Assembly: GCF_001292625.1 (NCBI RefSeq)
Contig: NZ_LAJH01000009.1
Span: 930,001-994,000, forward strand
Direction of reading: 5' to 3'
DNA from: Shimia sp. SK013
GTDB lineage: Bacteria > Pseudomonadota > Alphaproteobacteria > Rhodobacterales > Rhodobacteraceae
Length of the DNA stretch: 64,000 bases
In this document: in pieces, positions 9,239 through 17,195 of the stretch
Layout: each line of letters starts with the position of its first letter
Position numbering within the stretch: position 1 is the stretch's first letter
The notes under the pieces: generated by a model
Told to the model about the DNA's origin: nothing
The model's database searches: none
Seen by the model: only the letters and a program-made list of their open reading frames with translations
Position numbers and translations under genes: made by a program

Positions 9239-10224
9239 TATTTCTTGCTCCCAACCGTCGGCATTCCGATGGTTCTGCCGCTCACATCGCCCGACGGCGC
9301 ATCAGTGCGCCGCGCCACACGCAGCTTGGCTGACCGCGCCCTCGGGTTGTCGTGCAATTCGTCAGGATCAGGGCCGACAGCCTTGCGCGTCACCAGCGTG
9401 AACGCAGGCGTCTCTTTTTCTGTTTCCGGCGCATAACGGTTAACGTTGCCCTGCTTACCGGCACGTGTCTGCAAAAAGCGCTTCACCATCCGATCTTCAA
9501 CCGAATGAAACGTCACAACAGCCAGCAATCCGCCTGGTTTCAAGGCACGTTCCGCCGCCATCATCCCGCGAAACAACTCACCATACTCATCGTTTACCGC
9601 AATTCGCAGTCCCTGAAAGGACCGCGTCGCAGGGTGGCTTTGCCCGGGCTTGGCCCGCGGCAAACAGCTTTCGACAATCTCGGTCAATCGCAAAGTATTG
9701 GTGATCGGCTCCTGCGCCCGCTCGCGCACAATCGCCTTGGCGATCCGACGGCTCGCCCGCTCTTCGCCGAAGTGATACAGAATGTCCGCGATCTCGGCTT
9801 CGGTTGCCTCATTCACAATGTCAGCCGCAGACAACCCGTCCTGGCTCATACGCATATCAAGCGGTCCGTCGCGCATGAAAGAAAATCCGCGCTCCGCCAG
9901 ATCGAGCTGCATCGAACTCACGCCCAGATCCAGCACAACGCCATCAAGATCCTGAGCGTATTCATCCATTTTGGAGAACACACCCTCAACCATTTCAATT
10001 TTACCGTCGAAATCGCCAATCCAGGGCGCGGCCATTTCAAATGCCAGCGGATCCCGATCCACGCCGATGACTTTCTCGGCCCCGGCCTCGATCAATCCAC
10101 GGCTATAGCCGCCGGCACCAAACGTGCCATCCAGCCAAACACCACTAACAGGGGAAACTTCACGTAACAGCGGGGCCAGAAGAACCGGAATGTGAGGACG
10201 CGATGAACTCTCTTGCGTGCTCAT
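9238..10224 (-). CDS. rsmH: 16S rRNA (cytosine-1402-N4)-methyltransferase
   Basis: S-adenosylmethionine-dependent methyltransferase acting on C1402 of 16S rRNA. The 328 residues include [15 protein letters not shown], the SAM loop [17 protein letters not shown] (about 32-48), [19 protein letters not shown] (about 100) and the C-terminal [10 protein letters not shown] and RKAVGPD segments, all characteristic of RsmH/MraW. It lies 2 bp downstream of mraZ and overlaps the ftsL start by one base. Confidence 0.98.
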   Translation of the reverse strand: MSTQESSSRPHIPVLLAPLLREVSPVSGVWLDGTFGAGGYSRGLIEAGAEKVIGVDRDPLAFEMAAPWIGDFDGKIEMVEGVFSKMDEYAQDLDGVVLDLGVSSMQLDLAERGFSFMRDGPLDMRMSQDGLSAADIVNEATEAEIADILYHFGEERASRRIAKAIVRERAQEPITNTLRLTEIVESCLPRAKPGQSHPATRSFQGLRIAVNDEYGELFRGMMAAERALKPGGLLAVVTFHSVEDRMVKRFLQTRAGKQGNVNRYAPETEKETPAFTLVTRKAVGPDPDELHDNPRARSAKLRVARRTDAPSGDVSGRTIGMPTVGSKK

Positions 10225-10226
10225 CG

Positions 10227-10727
10227 TCAGATTTCCTCATCCCCGTCCAGATAAATGGACGGATCAGCATCCGGATCGAAATCGTCATCCGCCTCAAGCG
10301 CCTCGGCCTCAGCGGCGTCATAGCTTTCGGGATCCCAGATCTCGAACGTGTCGCCTTTGCCTGCGAAGAACGCCATGTCATCAAGGCCAATCTTGTCACG
10401 TTGCTCTTTTGGCAGGACCAAACGGCCGGTCTCGTCCACCGAAACCTCGATCGACTGCGTCAAATAAAGCTTACTGAGCGCCAGACGTTTCTTGGAACCG
10501 CGTGGCATCTTCATGATGCGGCTCACAACGTCGTCCATCGCCTCGACAGTAAAGCACTCAAGGAAATTCCGAGTACGGCCACCGTAGACGATCATAATGC
10601 TTGGATTGTCACCGCTTTTCCAGTCAGGGTCACCAGCTTCGAGCACACGGCGAAACTTAGCCGGAATGGACATCCGACCTTTTGTATCAACCTTGTTGCG
10701 GCTCTCGCCTCTGAACATAAGCGCCAC
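10227..10727 (-). CDS. mraZ: Transcriptional regulator/division protein MraZ
   Basis: DNA-binding AbrB-like protein that binds repeats upstream of its own operon and represses dcw transcription in the species studied. It has two MraZ folds: residues 4-55 ([22 protein letters not shown]) and about 85-130 ([21 protein letters not shown]). A very acidic tail ([24 protein letters not shown]) follows and makes the protein 166 rather than about 145 residues. The start is GTG at 10727 with AAGGG nine bases upstream; an ATG three codons later (10718) is the alternative. It is the first gene of the operon, behind a long leader. Confidence 0.95.
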   Translation of the reverse strand: MALMFRGESRNKVDTKGRMSIPAKFRRVLEAGDPDWKSGDNPSIMIVYGGRTRNFLECFTVEAMDDVVSRIMKMPRGSKKRLALSKLYLTQSIEVSVDETGRLVLPKEQRDKIGLDDMAFFAGKGDTFEIWDPESYDAAEAEALEADDDFDPDADPSIYLDGDEEI

Positions 10728-10766
10728 GATGAATGGCCCTTCTCATTGCCTAACTTGGTGCGGAAA

Positions 10767-10972
10767 CGAAACGGCGGATTGATCTGCTGCCACTGATCAA
10801 TCCGCCATCCTCGTCCCGCTCTTGCGGGTGTCCAGCTGCGCGCGCCACCTGGGGGGATGTTCTGCTCGCCCGCGCGCCGGATCTCTAATTTCGATAAAGG
10901 CGGGGCCTGTATGAAACCTGCTCTTGGGATTTTTTGTTCGGGGTCGTTTGGCGCCCCTTAACTCCCGTCTTC
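10767..10972 (-). ncRNA. upsM: Putative UpsM-like 5'-leader sRNA of mraZ
   Basis: On the minus strand a TATAAG box (10984-10979) would start transcription near 10972. A perfect 12-bp hairpin at 10806-10773, followed by GTTTCGTTTCC, would end an RNA near 10767, giving about 206 nt. In Rhodobacter sphaeroides the abundant sRNA UpsM, about 206 nt, is made from the mraZ 5' leader by premature termination. Position, size and terminal hairpin all fit here. Sequence identity to UpsM was not checked, so homology is inferred from layout. Confidence 0.55.
10773..10806 (-). terminator. Leader hairpin/partial terminator upstream of mraZ
   Basis: GGCGGATTGATC (10773-10784) and GATCAATCCGCC (10795-10806) form a perfect 12-bp stem with a 10-nt loop. 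In the mraZ direction it is followed by the moderately U-rich GTTTCGTTTCC, so it may act as a leaky terminator that produces the leader sRNA. It lies 46 bp upstream of the mraZ GTG. Confidence 0.6.
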
Positions 10973-10983
10973 ATCGTGCTTAT

Positions 10984-11019
10984 AGGGATGCCATGGGAAT
11001 TTATGGAAATCAATAGGAA
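10984..11019. promoter_or_regulatory. Candidate MraZ box (four 10-bp-spaced TGGGA-like repeats)
   Basis: AGGGAT (10984), TGGGAA (10994), TGGAAA (11004) and TAGGAA (11014) recur exactly every 10 bp. MraZ is known to bind tandem TGGGN repeats separated by 5 bp, i.e. the same 10-bp register. The repeats read on the plus strand, opposite to mraZ, and lie directly upstream of the likely -10 box (TATAAG on the minus strand). Binding here would therefore overlap the promoter. Confidence 0.5.
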
Positions 11020-11417
11020 TTTTCACCACGCACCACAAAATCTTGCTTCTGAAGCACTCACAATACAAGATGATGTGTCGAAAATCCAAAATTGGACACC
11101 GTATATGGTCTATCCGCACTAAATACACACATCATATTGATATTTTTGGCACTCACTTGGCTGGCGCCCAAAATCCCATAAAAATCTACCAGTTCTCAGG
11201 ATTGCCGGCCTTCTAAAACGATTCTGATCACAAACACCAGCCATTTCCCAAATTTTTCGCAATTCGTGAAGCTTCTCCCATGCTTTCCCACAAAACACTC
11301 CCGCAACCCGCATTTGGCTCTTGCAAACGTTGCGGGTCACCGCGCCCTTTCGCTTGCACGGACCGCGCGGCTGATTAAACTATCCTCTAAGAATCTTGAG
11401 GCGCGATAAGCAAAGAC
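11020..11417. other. Intergenic region between mraZ leader and NUDIX gene
   Basis: AT-richer than its flanks. It holds the upstream part of the mraZ promoter region and presumably the NUDIX promoter. The only structure I see is an inverted repeat, CCCGCAAC (11300-11307) and GTTGCGGG (11329-11336), with a 21-bp gap. Short open frames here (11119-11340 minus and the end of 10934-11122 plus) have no ribosome site or family resemblance and I do not call them genes. Confidence 0.5.
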
Positions 11418-11891
11418 ATGGGCCAAAACGATCCCAAAGCCGTCGCAACCATGTTGCGCAAGGCCACCAAGGCCGGATCCCGCATTCAATTTGCGGCGCT
11501 GCCCTATCGGATGCGCAAAGGCAAACCGCAAATCATGGTGATCACCTCGCGCGGCACCAAACAGTGGTTGCTTCCCAAAGGCTGGCCAATGGCCAACCTC
11601 AAGCCTCATAAAGTGGCTGCTCAGGAAGCTTGGGAAGAGGCCGGCGTAATCGGTACTGCCCACAAGCGATGCATCGGCGTCTATACCTATCGCAAAACCC
11701 GTGGGGTACATCGGGGCAAAAAATTCACTGTGCTCGTCTACGCGCTCGAAGTGACAAAAAGCGTCAATGCCTTTCCAGAACGCGGCCAACGCCAACGCAA
11801 ATGGCTGCCCCCAAAAAAAGCCGCCAAACGCATCCTGAATCCGGATCTCGCAAAAGTCGTGCGCAGATTTGATTACAAAAGCGACGACTGA
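11418..11891 (+). CDS. NUDIX hydrolase, diphosphoinositol/dinucleotide-polyphosphate type
   Basis: A 157-residue NUDIX-fold protein. The Nudix box runs from GWPMANLKPHKVAAQEAWEE (about 57-76): the catalytic helix EAWEEAGV is intact, but the canonical first Glu is Leu and the Arg before the EE helix is Gln. The PKGWP start and the RKWLPPKKAAKRI tail resemble small NUDIX enzymes related to the diadenosine/diphosphoinositol polyphosphate phosphohydrolases. They hydrolyse nucleoside or dinucleotide polyphosphates in the cytoplasm; the exact substrate cannot be read. The ribosome site is weak. It precedes the DUF1178 gene in the same direction. Confidence 0.85.
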   Translation: MGQNDPKAVATMLRKATKAGSRIQFAALPYRMRKGKPQIMVITSRGTKQWLLPKGWPMANLKPHKVAAQEAWEEAGVIGTAHKRCIGVYTYRKTRGVHRGKKFTVLVYALEVTKSVNAFPERGQRQRKWLPPKKAAKRILNPDLAKVVRRFDYKSDD

Positions 11892-11964
11892 TCTGCTTGA
11901 TCCTGTCCCTCCGCAGTCATATGTTCGCTTAACACAACGACACGGCACACTCTGTGATGCAGGC

Positions 11965-12429
11965 ATGATCAACTACACTCTAAAATGCGCCAATGACCAC
12001 CGGTTCGACAGCTGGTTCCAATCCGCCGACGCCTTTGACAAGCTCAAAGCGGCGGGCATGGTTACCTGCGCGGCCTGTGGTGACGCCAGCGTCGAGAAAG
12101 CAATGATGTCGCCACGGGTGCGCCCTGCCCGTACAGCCGCCGCTGCCACGGGGCCACAGGAGACTGCACCGGCAGAATCAGCGACCGCGTCTCTGTCACA
12201 ACCCGCCACCGAGGCCCAAGCCGCCTTGAAGAAGTTGCGCAAACAGGTCGAAGAAAACTCCGACTATGTCGGCAAGGATTTTGCCGCCCAAGCCCGCGCA
12301 ATGCACGAAGGCAACACTCCGGAACGCGCCATCTATGGAGAGGCCAAACTGGAAGACGCCAAAGCACTCGTCGAAGACGGCGTACCCGTAGCGCCCTTGC
12401 CATTCAATATCGGACGCAAAACCAACTGA
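11965..12429 (+). CDS. DUF1178 family protein
   Basis: The start at 11965 gives MINYTLKCANDHRFDSWFQS, the conserved opening of the DUF1178 family. C8 and the pair CAAC (about 32-35) suggest a zinc-ribbon-like site. A low-complexity Ala/Pro/Thr linker (about 45-75) follows, then a helical C-terminal domain (AALKKLRKQVEENSDYVG, AIYGEA, LPFN). The family is widespread in alpha- and betaproteobacteria and its function is unknown. The frame extends upstream to 11869, but that part overlaps the NUDIX gene and does not match the family start. Confidence 0.85.
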   Translation: MINYTLKCANDHRFDSWFQSADAFDKLKAAGMVTCAACGDASVEKAMMSPRVRPARTAAAATGPQETAPAESATASLSQPATEAQAALKKLRKQVEENSDYVGKDFAAQARAMHEGNTPERAIYGEAKLEDAKALVEDGVPVAPLPFNIGRKTN

Positions 12430-12459
12430 TTTTTCCAAAACCAAATTCGGAGACCCCCC

Positions 12460-13104
12460 ATGCATGTTGTCATCACAGGCGCCAATCGCGGCATAGGACA
12501 GGCGCTCGACCACCGTTTTCGCGACTTGGGCCACGAGGTCACCGGCACCGCCCGCTCTGAGGATGAATTCCTGCAACTGGATGTCACCTCACCCAACAGC
12601 CAAGCCGCGATGGCCCGCACTTTGGATTCAAAACCGGTGGACCTGCTGATCTGCAACGCTGGCGTCTACTTGGACAAAGGCCAGAATCTGGCGAACGGCT
12701 TCCCGCCGCAGATGTGGGCTGACAGCTTTGCCGCCAATGTCACCGGCGTATTCCTCACAGTGCAATCGCTTCTGCCAAACCTTCAGCTGTCCGAGACCCC
12801 GAAGATCGCGATAATCTCCTCGCAAATGGGATCGGACACCCGCGCACCGGGCGGCTCTTATATCTATCGCGCCTCCAAAGCGGCCGCGCTCAATCTGGGG
12901 CGCAATCTGGCAACGGACCTCAAGCACATCGGAATTGCCGTGGGCATTTATCACCCCGGCTGGGTCAAAACCGATATGGGCGGGGACGCCGCCGACATCA
13001 CGGTGACAGACTCCGCGCATGGATTGGCAGACCGCTGTCTCGCGCTCTCACTGGACACAACAGGCTGTTTTGAAACCTGGGATGGGCGCCAACACCCTTA
13101 CTAA
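12460..13104 (+). CDS. Short-chain dehydrogenase/reductase
   Basis: A 214-residue classical SDR: NAD(P) loop TGANRGIGQAL (residues 6-16), CNAGVYLD (about 65), catalytic Ser in IISSQMGS (about 109), and YRASK supplying Tyr and Lys (about 125). LGRNLATDLKHIGIAVGIYH and PGWVKTDMGG complete the fold. It is shorter than the usual 250 residues and resembles the C-factor/sniffer-like subgroup. A GGAGA ribosome site lies before the ATG. The substrate cannot be predicted. It sits 30 bp after the DUF1178 gene. Confidence 0.88.
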   Translation: MHVVITGANRGIGQALDHRFRDLGHEVTGTARSEDEFLQLDVTSPNSQAAMARTLDSKPVDLLICNAGVYLDKGQNLANGFPPQMWADSFAANVTGVFLTVQSLLPNLQLSETPKIAIISSQMGSDTRAPGGSYIYRASKAAALNLGRNLATDLKHIGIAVGIYHPGWVKTDMGGDAADITVTDSAHGLADRCLALSLDTTGCFETWDGRQHPY

Positions 13105-13140
13105 GCCAACAACGCACTCCCGCCCCTTCGGGTTGGGCCC

Positions 13141-13159
13141 GGCTCAGCTGCGCTGAGCC
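13141..13159. repeat. Perfect 7-bp hairpin between SDR gene and rimO
   Basis: GGCTCAG (13141-13147) and CTGAGCC (13153-13159) form a perfect stem with a CTGCG loop in the 184-bp gap between the two genes. There is no U-run after it, so it is a weak terminator candidate, or an extragenic palindrome. Confidence 0.4.
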
Positions 13160-13288
13160 TATTGCGCCGCTCATTTCCCGCCCGGACATCTCTCTTAGGG
13201 GCCTCTACGCACACCGCGTAAACCCAAGAGTGAGAGCCGCGCGCCATCTCCCTTTGCCAAATGCGACCCGCTGCCCTATATCGCGGCC

Positions 13289-14701
13289 ATGAGCCAGTCT
13301 TCCAGCAATCCGCCCGAACTTCGCCCCGACCTCGCCCGTGCAACGCTCGCGGGTGACTCTCCCACGGCCACACGGCCCGGACAGCCAACCATCGGCATGG
13401 TCAGCCTCGGTTGCCCCAAAGCACTGGTCGACAGCGAACGCATTCTCACGCGACTACGCGCCGAAGGCTACGGCATCTCGCCCGACTATGCCGGCGCGGA
13501 TGCAGTGATCGTAAACACATGCGGATTTCTTGACAGCGCCAAAGCCGAAAGCCTTGAGGCCATTGGCGAGGCCATTCAGGCCAACGGCAAGGTCATCGTC
13601 ACCGGCTGCCTTGGGGCCGAGCCGGAGTATATCACCGGCACCCACCCCAAAGTGCTCGCAGTCACCGGACCGCACCAATACGAGCAAGTGCTCGACGCGG
13701 TGCATGGCGCAGTGCCACCCGCGCCCGATCCTTTTGTCGACCTGCTGCCCGCCTCCGGTGTGCGCCTAACGCCACGCCACTTCAGCTATCTCAAGATTTC
13801 CGAGGGCTGTAACCACAAGTGCAAGTTCTGCGTTATTCCCGATATGCGCGGCAAACTCGCCTCCCGCCCCGTGCACGCCATCCTGCGCGAAGCGGAAAAA
13901 CTCGTTGAAAGCGGCGTCAAAGAATTGCTGGTGATCTCGCAAGACACCTCGGCTTATGGTTTGGATCGCAAATATTCCACGCACCCGTGGAAAGACCGCG
14001 AGGTGCGCAGCCACATCACCGATTTGGCACGTGAGTTGGGCCAATTCGACGCGTGGGTGCGGCTGCACTACGTCTACCCCTATCCACATGTGCGTGACTT
14101 GATCCCGCTGATGGCGGACGGGTTGATCCTGCCGTATCTGGACATTCCGTTTCAACACAGCCACCCCGACACGCTCAAACGCATGGCGCGCCCCGCCCAT
14201 ACCTCCAAAACGCTGACCGAGATCGCCGCATGGCGAAACGCCTGCCCCGACATCACCCTGCGCTCGACATTCATTGTCGGCTATCCGGGTGAAACCGAGG
14301 CGGAGTTCCAACACCTGCTGGATTGGATGGACGAAGCCCAACTCGACCGCGTGGGGTGCTTTCAATATGAAAACGTCGCCGGCGCGCGCTCAAACGCGCT
14401 GCCCGATCACGTGCCGGCCGAGGTAAAACAGGACCGCTGGAACCGTTTCATGGAAAAAGCGCAGGCAACCTCCGAAGCCAAGCTGGCGCAAAAAGTCGGT
14501 CAGATCATGGATGTGATCATCGACGACATAGATGAAGACGGCATCGCCACCTGCCGCACCAAAGCCGACGCACCGGAAATTGACGGCAACCTGTTCATTG
14601 ACGAAGACACCGCCGGCCTAAACGTCGGCGATATCGTTGCCGTCGAAGTGGACGAAGCGGGAGAGTATGATCTGTGGGGGCGTCACCTGCGTAACAACTG
14701 A
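13289..14701 (+). CDS. rimO: Ribosomal protein uS12 methylthiotransferase RimO
   Basis: Radical-SAM enzyme that methylthiolates the conserved Asp of ribosomal protein S12. It has an N-terminal UPF0004 domain ([34 protein letters not shown] with the three cluster-binding cysteines). The radical-SAM core carries the CxxxCxxC motif CNHKCKFC (about residue 174), and a C-terminal TRAM domain ends at [24 protein letters not shown] and the length of 470 separate it from MiaB. The first 30 residues are a poorly conserved extension. Confidence 0.97.
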   Translation: MSQSSSNPPELRPDLARATLAGDSPTATRPGQPTIGMVSLGCPKALVDSERILTRLRAEGYGISPDYAGADAVIVNTCGFLDSAKAESLEAIGEAIQANGKVIVTGCLGAEPEYITGTHPKVLAVTGPHQYEQVLDAVHGAVPPAPDPFVDLLPASGVRLTPRHFSYLKISEGCNHKCKFCVIPDMRGKLASRPVHAILREAEKLVESGVKELLVISQDTSAYGLDRKYSTHPWKDREVRSHITDLARELGQFDAWVRLHYVYPYPHVRDLIPLMADGLILPYLDIPFQHSHPDTLKRMARPAHTSKTLTEIAAWRNACPDITLRSTFIVGYPGETEAEFQHLLDWMDEAQLDRVGCFQYENVAGARSNALPDHVPAEVKQDRWNRFMEKAQATSEAKLAQKVGQIMDVIIDDIDEDGIATCRTKADAPEIDGNLFIDEDTAGLNVGDIVAVEVDEAGEYDLWGRHLRNN

Positions 14702-14739
14702 CAGAAGCCGCAAACACAAATCAACTGAGCGCTGACATT

Positions 14740-15120
14740 ATGACAAGCCAAACCCGAGTGCTTTTCAATGCAGATTGCCCAATCTGCAATGCGGAAATCT
14801 GCCATTATAAGGCGTACTCAGATGGCAAAGGTTTGGAAATTGGGTTTGATGACCTGAACTCTAGCGCTCTTGCCGATTGGGACATCGACGCAGACACTGC
14901 GGCACGGCGCCTGCACGTCATCCACGAAGGTCAGGTTTTCGCCGGCATTCCGGCATTTCTTGTGCTTTGGAAAGAAATGCCCCGATACAGAACGCTTGCG
15001 AAACTCGTGAGCCTTCCTGGCATCCGCCAAGTTGCGTCAATCGGATACGACTACATTTTAGCGCCGCTGATCTACCGTCGCCACCTTTGGCGTCAGAAAT
15101 CCGGCAACTCCGCACTGTAA
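14740..15120 (+). CDS. DCC-family thiol-disulfide oxidoreductase-like protein (DUF393)
   Basis: A 126-residue protein opening with VLFNADCPICNAEICHYK; the ADCPIC active-site-like motif (residues 12-17) is the signature of DUF393/DCC proteins, thioredoxin-like predicted redox proteins. The C-terminal half has hydrophobic helices and a basic IYRRHLWRQK end. It follows rimO by 38 bp and converges on the DUF6455 genes (13 bp apart). Family is clear; substrate unknown. Confidence 0.8.
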   Translation: MTSQTRVLFNADCPICNAEICHYKAYSDGKGLEIGFDDLNSSALADWDIDADTAARRLHVIHEGQVFAGIPAFLVLWKEMPRYRTLAKLVSLPGIRQVASIGYDYILAPLIYRRHLWRQKSGNSAL

Positions 15121-15133
15121 AGCCGACGCCGGA

Positions 15134-15406
15134 TCAAACTATTTTTGCCAAAGCCTGCAACACATCCGCGTGGCAACAAAACCCGGGCGCTTGGGCACCT
15201 TGCGTGCAGCCTTCACTCAGCCACTTCTGGCAGTCCGCAACGCACGGACACTTCCGGCACCGCGTTACCATCTGCGCATAGTCTGTCGCACTCAATGCGT
15301 CGCAAGCCATCGCCTCAGACAGGCTCACACCCAGCGTTCGCGCCATCGAGCGGGTCAGCCAAAAATGCGTCGCCGGATCTCCGAGAAAGGCAATCTGCGC
15401 AGTCAT
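15134..15406 (-). CDS. DUF6455-type four-cysteine protein, copy 3
   Basis: A 90-residue cytoplasmic protein and the last of three tandem paralogues. The conserved core is RCRKCPCVADCQKWL, i.e. C-x2-C-x5-C, followed about 20 residues later by a fourth conserved Cys in APGFCC. The N-terminal half is helical (ARTLGVSLSEAM, LSATDYAQMV). The four-Cys layout could hold zinc or an Fe-S cluster. This copy has two extra cysteines near the metal-type positions. Its start overlaps the previous copy by 4 bp. The family is known to me mainly from Rhodobacteraceae and has no assigned function. Confidence 0.7.
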   Translation of the reverse strand: MTAQIAFLGDPATHFWLTRSMARTLGVSLSEAMACDALSATDYAQMVTRCRKCPCVADCQKWLSEGCTQGAQAPGFCCHADVLQALAKIV

Positions 15407-15678
15407 GAGTCTTCTCCCGTCGCTGCTGCCAACTCTGCCAAACGTACGCGGTTTAAACAGCCCTCGGGAATATCAACAGGCACTTCACGGCACTCACGGG
15501 CCAGAAATCGTGAACACCCTTCGTCCCAATCACAGCTCCGGCACCTTGTGACAAGGCCTGCCCATTCTTCTTGGGTCAACTCGCCGGTTTTTGCAGCGCC
15601 TACCAAGTCCGCTCCAGCAGCCTTCGCCATGCCATGCACCTTCATAAGGTGCTCATTCACATCACCCAGTGGCTTCAT
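15403..15678 (-). CDS. DUF6455-type four-cysteine protein, copy 2
   Basis: A 91-residue middle member of the triad. The conserved core is RCRSCDWDEGCSRFL (C-x2-C-x5-C), with the fourth Cys in IPEGCLN. Divergence from the other two copies outside the cysteine core is large, so the duplication is old and not a recent array. It overlaps both neighbours by 4 bp (ATGA), so all three should be translated together and possibly in matched amounts. Function unknown. Confidence 0.7.
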   Translation of the reverse strand: MKPLGDVNEHLMKVHGMAKAAGADLVGAAKTGELTQEEWAGLVTRCRSCDWDEGCSRFLARECREVPVDIPEGCLNRVRLAELAAATGEDS

Positions 15679-15938
15679 ATCAACGTCTCGCTAATGCGGT
15701 TAAACAGGTCTCTGTTTTGGCAAAATGGTGGAACCCTCTGTTCGGAATTCTCCGCAGGAGCACGCCATGTCTCGCAAACGTCCGGCAAAGGACACCGCGT
15801 GCATCGCTCAACCGCCTGCTGGATCTCACCCACTGCCAACGCGCCGCGAATGGCCGCTTCCTGAAGGTCCATGCCAATTCGCTTGGCAGCCTCGTCCATC
15901 AAGGCCACGTGGCGTCTCAGTTTGGGGATATTGGGCAT
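15675..15938 (-). CDS. DUF6455-type four-cysteine protein, copy 1
   Basis: An 87-residue first gene of the triad, with a strong AGGAG ribosome site before its ATG. The conserved core is RCTRCPLPDVCETW (C-x2-C-x5-C), with the fourth Cys in PPFCQN. It is the copy closest to the family pattern as I know it. An FnrL/FNR-type box lies about 61 bp upstream of its start, which suggests control by oxygen; the other two copies would share that promoter. No signal peptide is seen. Confidence 0.75.
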   Translation of the reverse strand: MPNIPKLRRHVALMDEAAKRIGMDLQEAAIRGALAVGEIQQAVERCTRCPLPDVCETWRAPAENSEQRVPPFCQNRDLFNRISETLI

Positions 15939-15992
15939 CGCGCTCTCCTACAAAGACAGGAGAGGGTTTAACATGATGAAATTTTGAAACCC

Positions 15993-16006
15993 TTGATGTG
16001 GGTCAA
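15993..16006. promoter_or_regulatory. FnrL/FNR-type box upstream of DUF6455 triad
   Basis: TTGATGTGGGTCAA matches the FNR/FnrL dyad TTGAY-N4-RTCAA at all ten defined positions. A -10-like GTTAAA (minus strand, 15972-15967) would put the box centre about 40 bp upstream of the start of transcription, the class II activator position. The box overlaps the last codons of the upstream YigZ-like gene. Confidence 0.6.
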
Positions 16007-16356
16007 TTCAATTCCGCGAAATAGGCCGCCACACAGTCTTGCACACGGCGAAACCTGTCCCCACCCAACTTCACGCCACCATACCAGCGCGTCACCACCA
16101 CAAGATGCCCCGTCAACTCCTGACGCTCCAACATGCGCACAATCACCAGACCCGCGCCGCTTTCCCCGTCGTCGCCCTTAAGCGGTGTGCCGTCCTCAAA
16201 CAGGACGCCCCAAGTGTTGTGCGTCGCCTTGGCGAATTTCTTGTTTTTCTTTAGTGATTTCAGAAAAGCATCGACGTCGGCGCGTCCACTCACCGGCCCA
16301 CCCGACACCGCGTATTTTGAGCCACGGTCGCTGACCACATTCAACAGTTGCAACAT
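16003..16356 (-). CDS. YigZ/IMPACT (UPF0029) family protein
   Basis: A 117-residue protein with the IMPACT N-terminal fold: ATHNTWGVLF, then DDGESGAGLVIVRMLE and the highly conserved VVVTRWYGGVKLGGDRF. It is short compared with YigZ (about 200), lacking the C-terminal UPF0029 domain, and its front is unusual too. The family is linked to translation control in eukaryotes; the bacterial role is unclear. It starts 2 bp after the M48 gene stop and so is likely co-transcribed with it. Confidence 0.8.
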   Translation of the reverse strand: MLQLLNVVSDRGSKYAVSGGPVSGRADVDAFLKSLKKNKKFAKATHNTWGVLFEDGTPLKGDDGESGAGLVIVRMLERQELTGHLVVVTRWYGGVKLGGDRFRRVQDCVAAYFAELN

Positions 16357-16358
16357 GC

Positions 16359-17093
16359 TCAGAGCTTGGCCGCCGTCTCTCTGACAATTTTCATGCGCGA
16401 CGCGTTGGGCGGATGTGTGCCGAGAAACTGATCACCTGGGTCAGGTATGCGCGCGAAAAACTCCGCGCCGCGCACCGGATTGAACCCTGATTTATGCGCA
16501 ATCACGGTGCCCAGCGCATCCGCCTCAAGCTCAAAGTTCTTGGAGTAGGCCCGTGAGCCCACCTGCGCACCGGTGTTCACAGCCATGTCCAGCAAACTGC
16601 CTTCCGCGCCCGCCGCAGCAGCAGCAACCCCAATCAGGATCGCGCCGAGCGCTGCGTTGTTCTGGGTCTTGCCGATGTGGCCAGCGATATGGTGCGCCGC
16701 CTCGTGGCCCATCACAAAGGCCAGCTCATCCTGATTGCGCGTCTGCGCGATCAACGCAGGCGTAAAGATAATCAGCGGACGCCCTGTCTTGTCGAGCGTT
16801 TGATAGGCATTGGCGGGCAGATTAGGCCGCTCATCCACCGAAATCTTGTAATCGCAATTTGTGCCTTGTGACGTTCGCGCGCGGCATTCGCGTTCTGCCA
16901 CACTCTCCATTCGGGCCGAAATCGGCGCCAGCTTGGACTTGGCTTGTGACAGCGATATCGACTGAACTGATGTTTTTGCCGGGGTCTGGGATTTTGGGGC
17001 CGGTTGCGTGTCCGTTGTCGTGCTGACGCAACTCGCCAGCGCCATCGCGCCACAAATAACCAACGGTTTCAAACCATTCTGAGCAAAAGCCAT
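16359..17093 (-). CDS. M48-family metalloprotease, lipoprotein
   Basis: Start at 17093 is supported by GAGGAACG upstream. The 244-residue product begins with a lipoprotein signal ending in ALASC (lipobox), so it is probably anchored in a periplasmic membrane face. The zinc motif HEAAH with the following HIAGH lies at about residue 140, and the third ligand region is FELEADALG (about 185). ARIPDPGDQFLGTHPPNASRM is the usual C-terminal part of small YcaL/LoiP-type M48 peptidases, which degrade misfolded envelope proteins. Upstream in-frame sequence to 17213 has no ribosome site. Confidence 0.88.
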   Translation of the reverse strand: MAFAQNGLKPLVICGAMALASCVSTTTDTQPAPKSQTPAKTSVQSISLSQAKSKLAPISARMESVAERECRARTSQGTNCDYKISVDERPNLPANAYQTLDKTGRPLIIFTPALIAQTRNQDELAFVMGHEAAHHIAGHIGKTQNNAALGAILIGVAAAAAGAEGSLLDMAVNTGAQVGSRAYSKNFELEADALGTVIAHKSGFNPVRGAEFFARIPDPGDQFLGTHPPNASRMKIVRETAAKL

Positions 17094-17195
17094 ACGTTCC
17101 TCCCCGAATACTACAAACCCCAAACTATGCCCACACTTGCCAAGGTTCCAGTGGGAAAACCTTGCGCTTTGCAGCATCGACGCTAGGCTATCTAT

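Noticed and set aside
10728-10960. Possible RNase P RNA upstream of mraZ
   Set aside because: The conserved GAGGAAAGTCC core and the expected length of about 400 nt are absent on both strands.
10934-11122. Open frame of 62 codons upstream of mraZ on the plus strand
   Set aside because: It runs across the candidate MraZ box and promoter, lacks a ribosome site and resembles no family.
11119-11340. Open frame of 73 codons on the minus strand
   Set aside because: No ribosome site, unusual composition for this genome, and it lies in an AT-rich promoter region.
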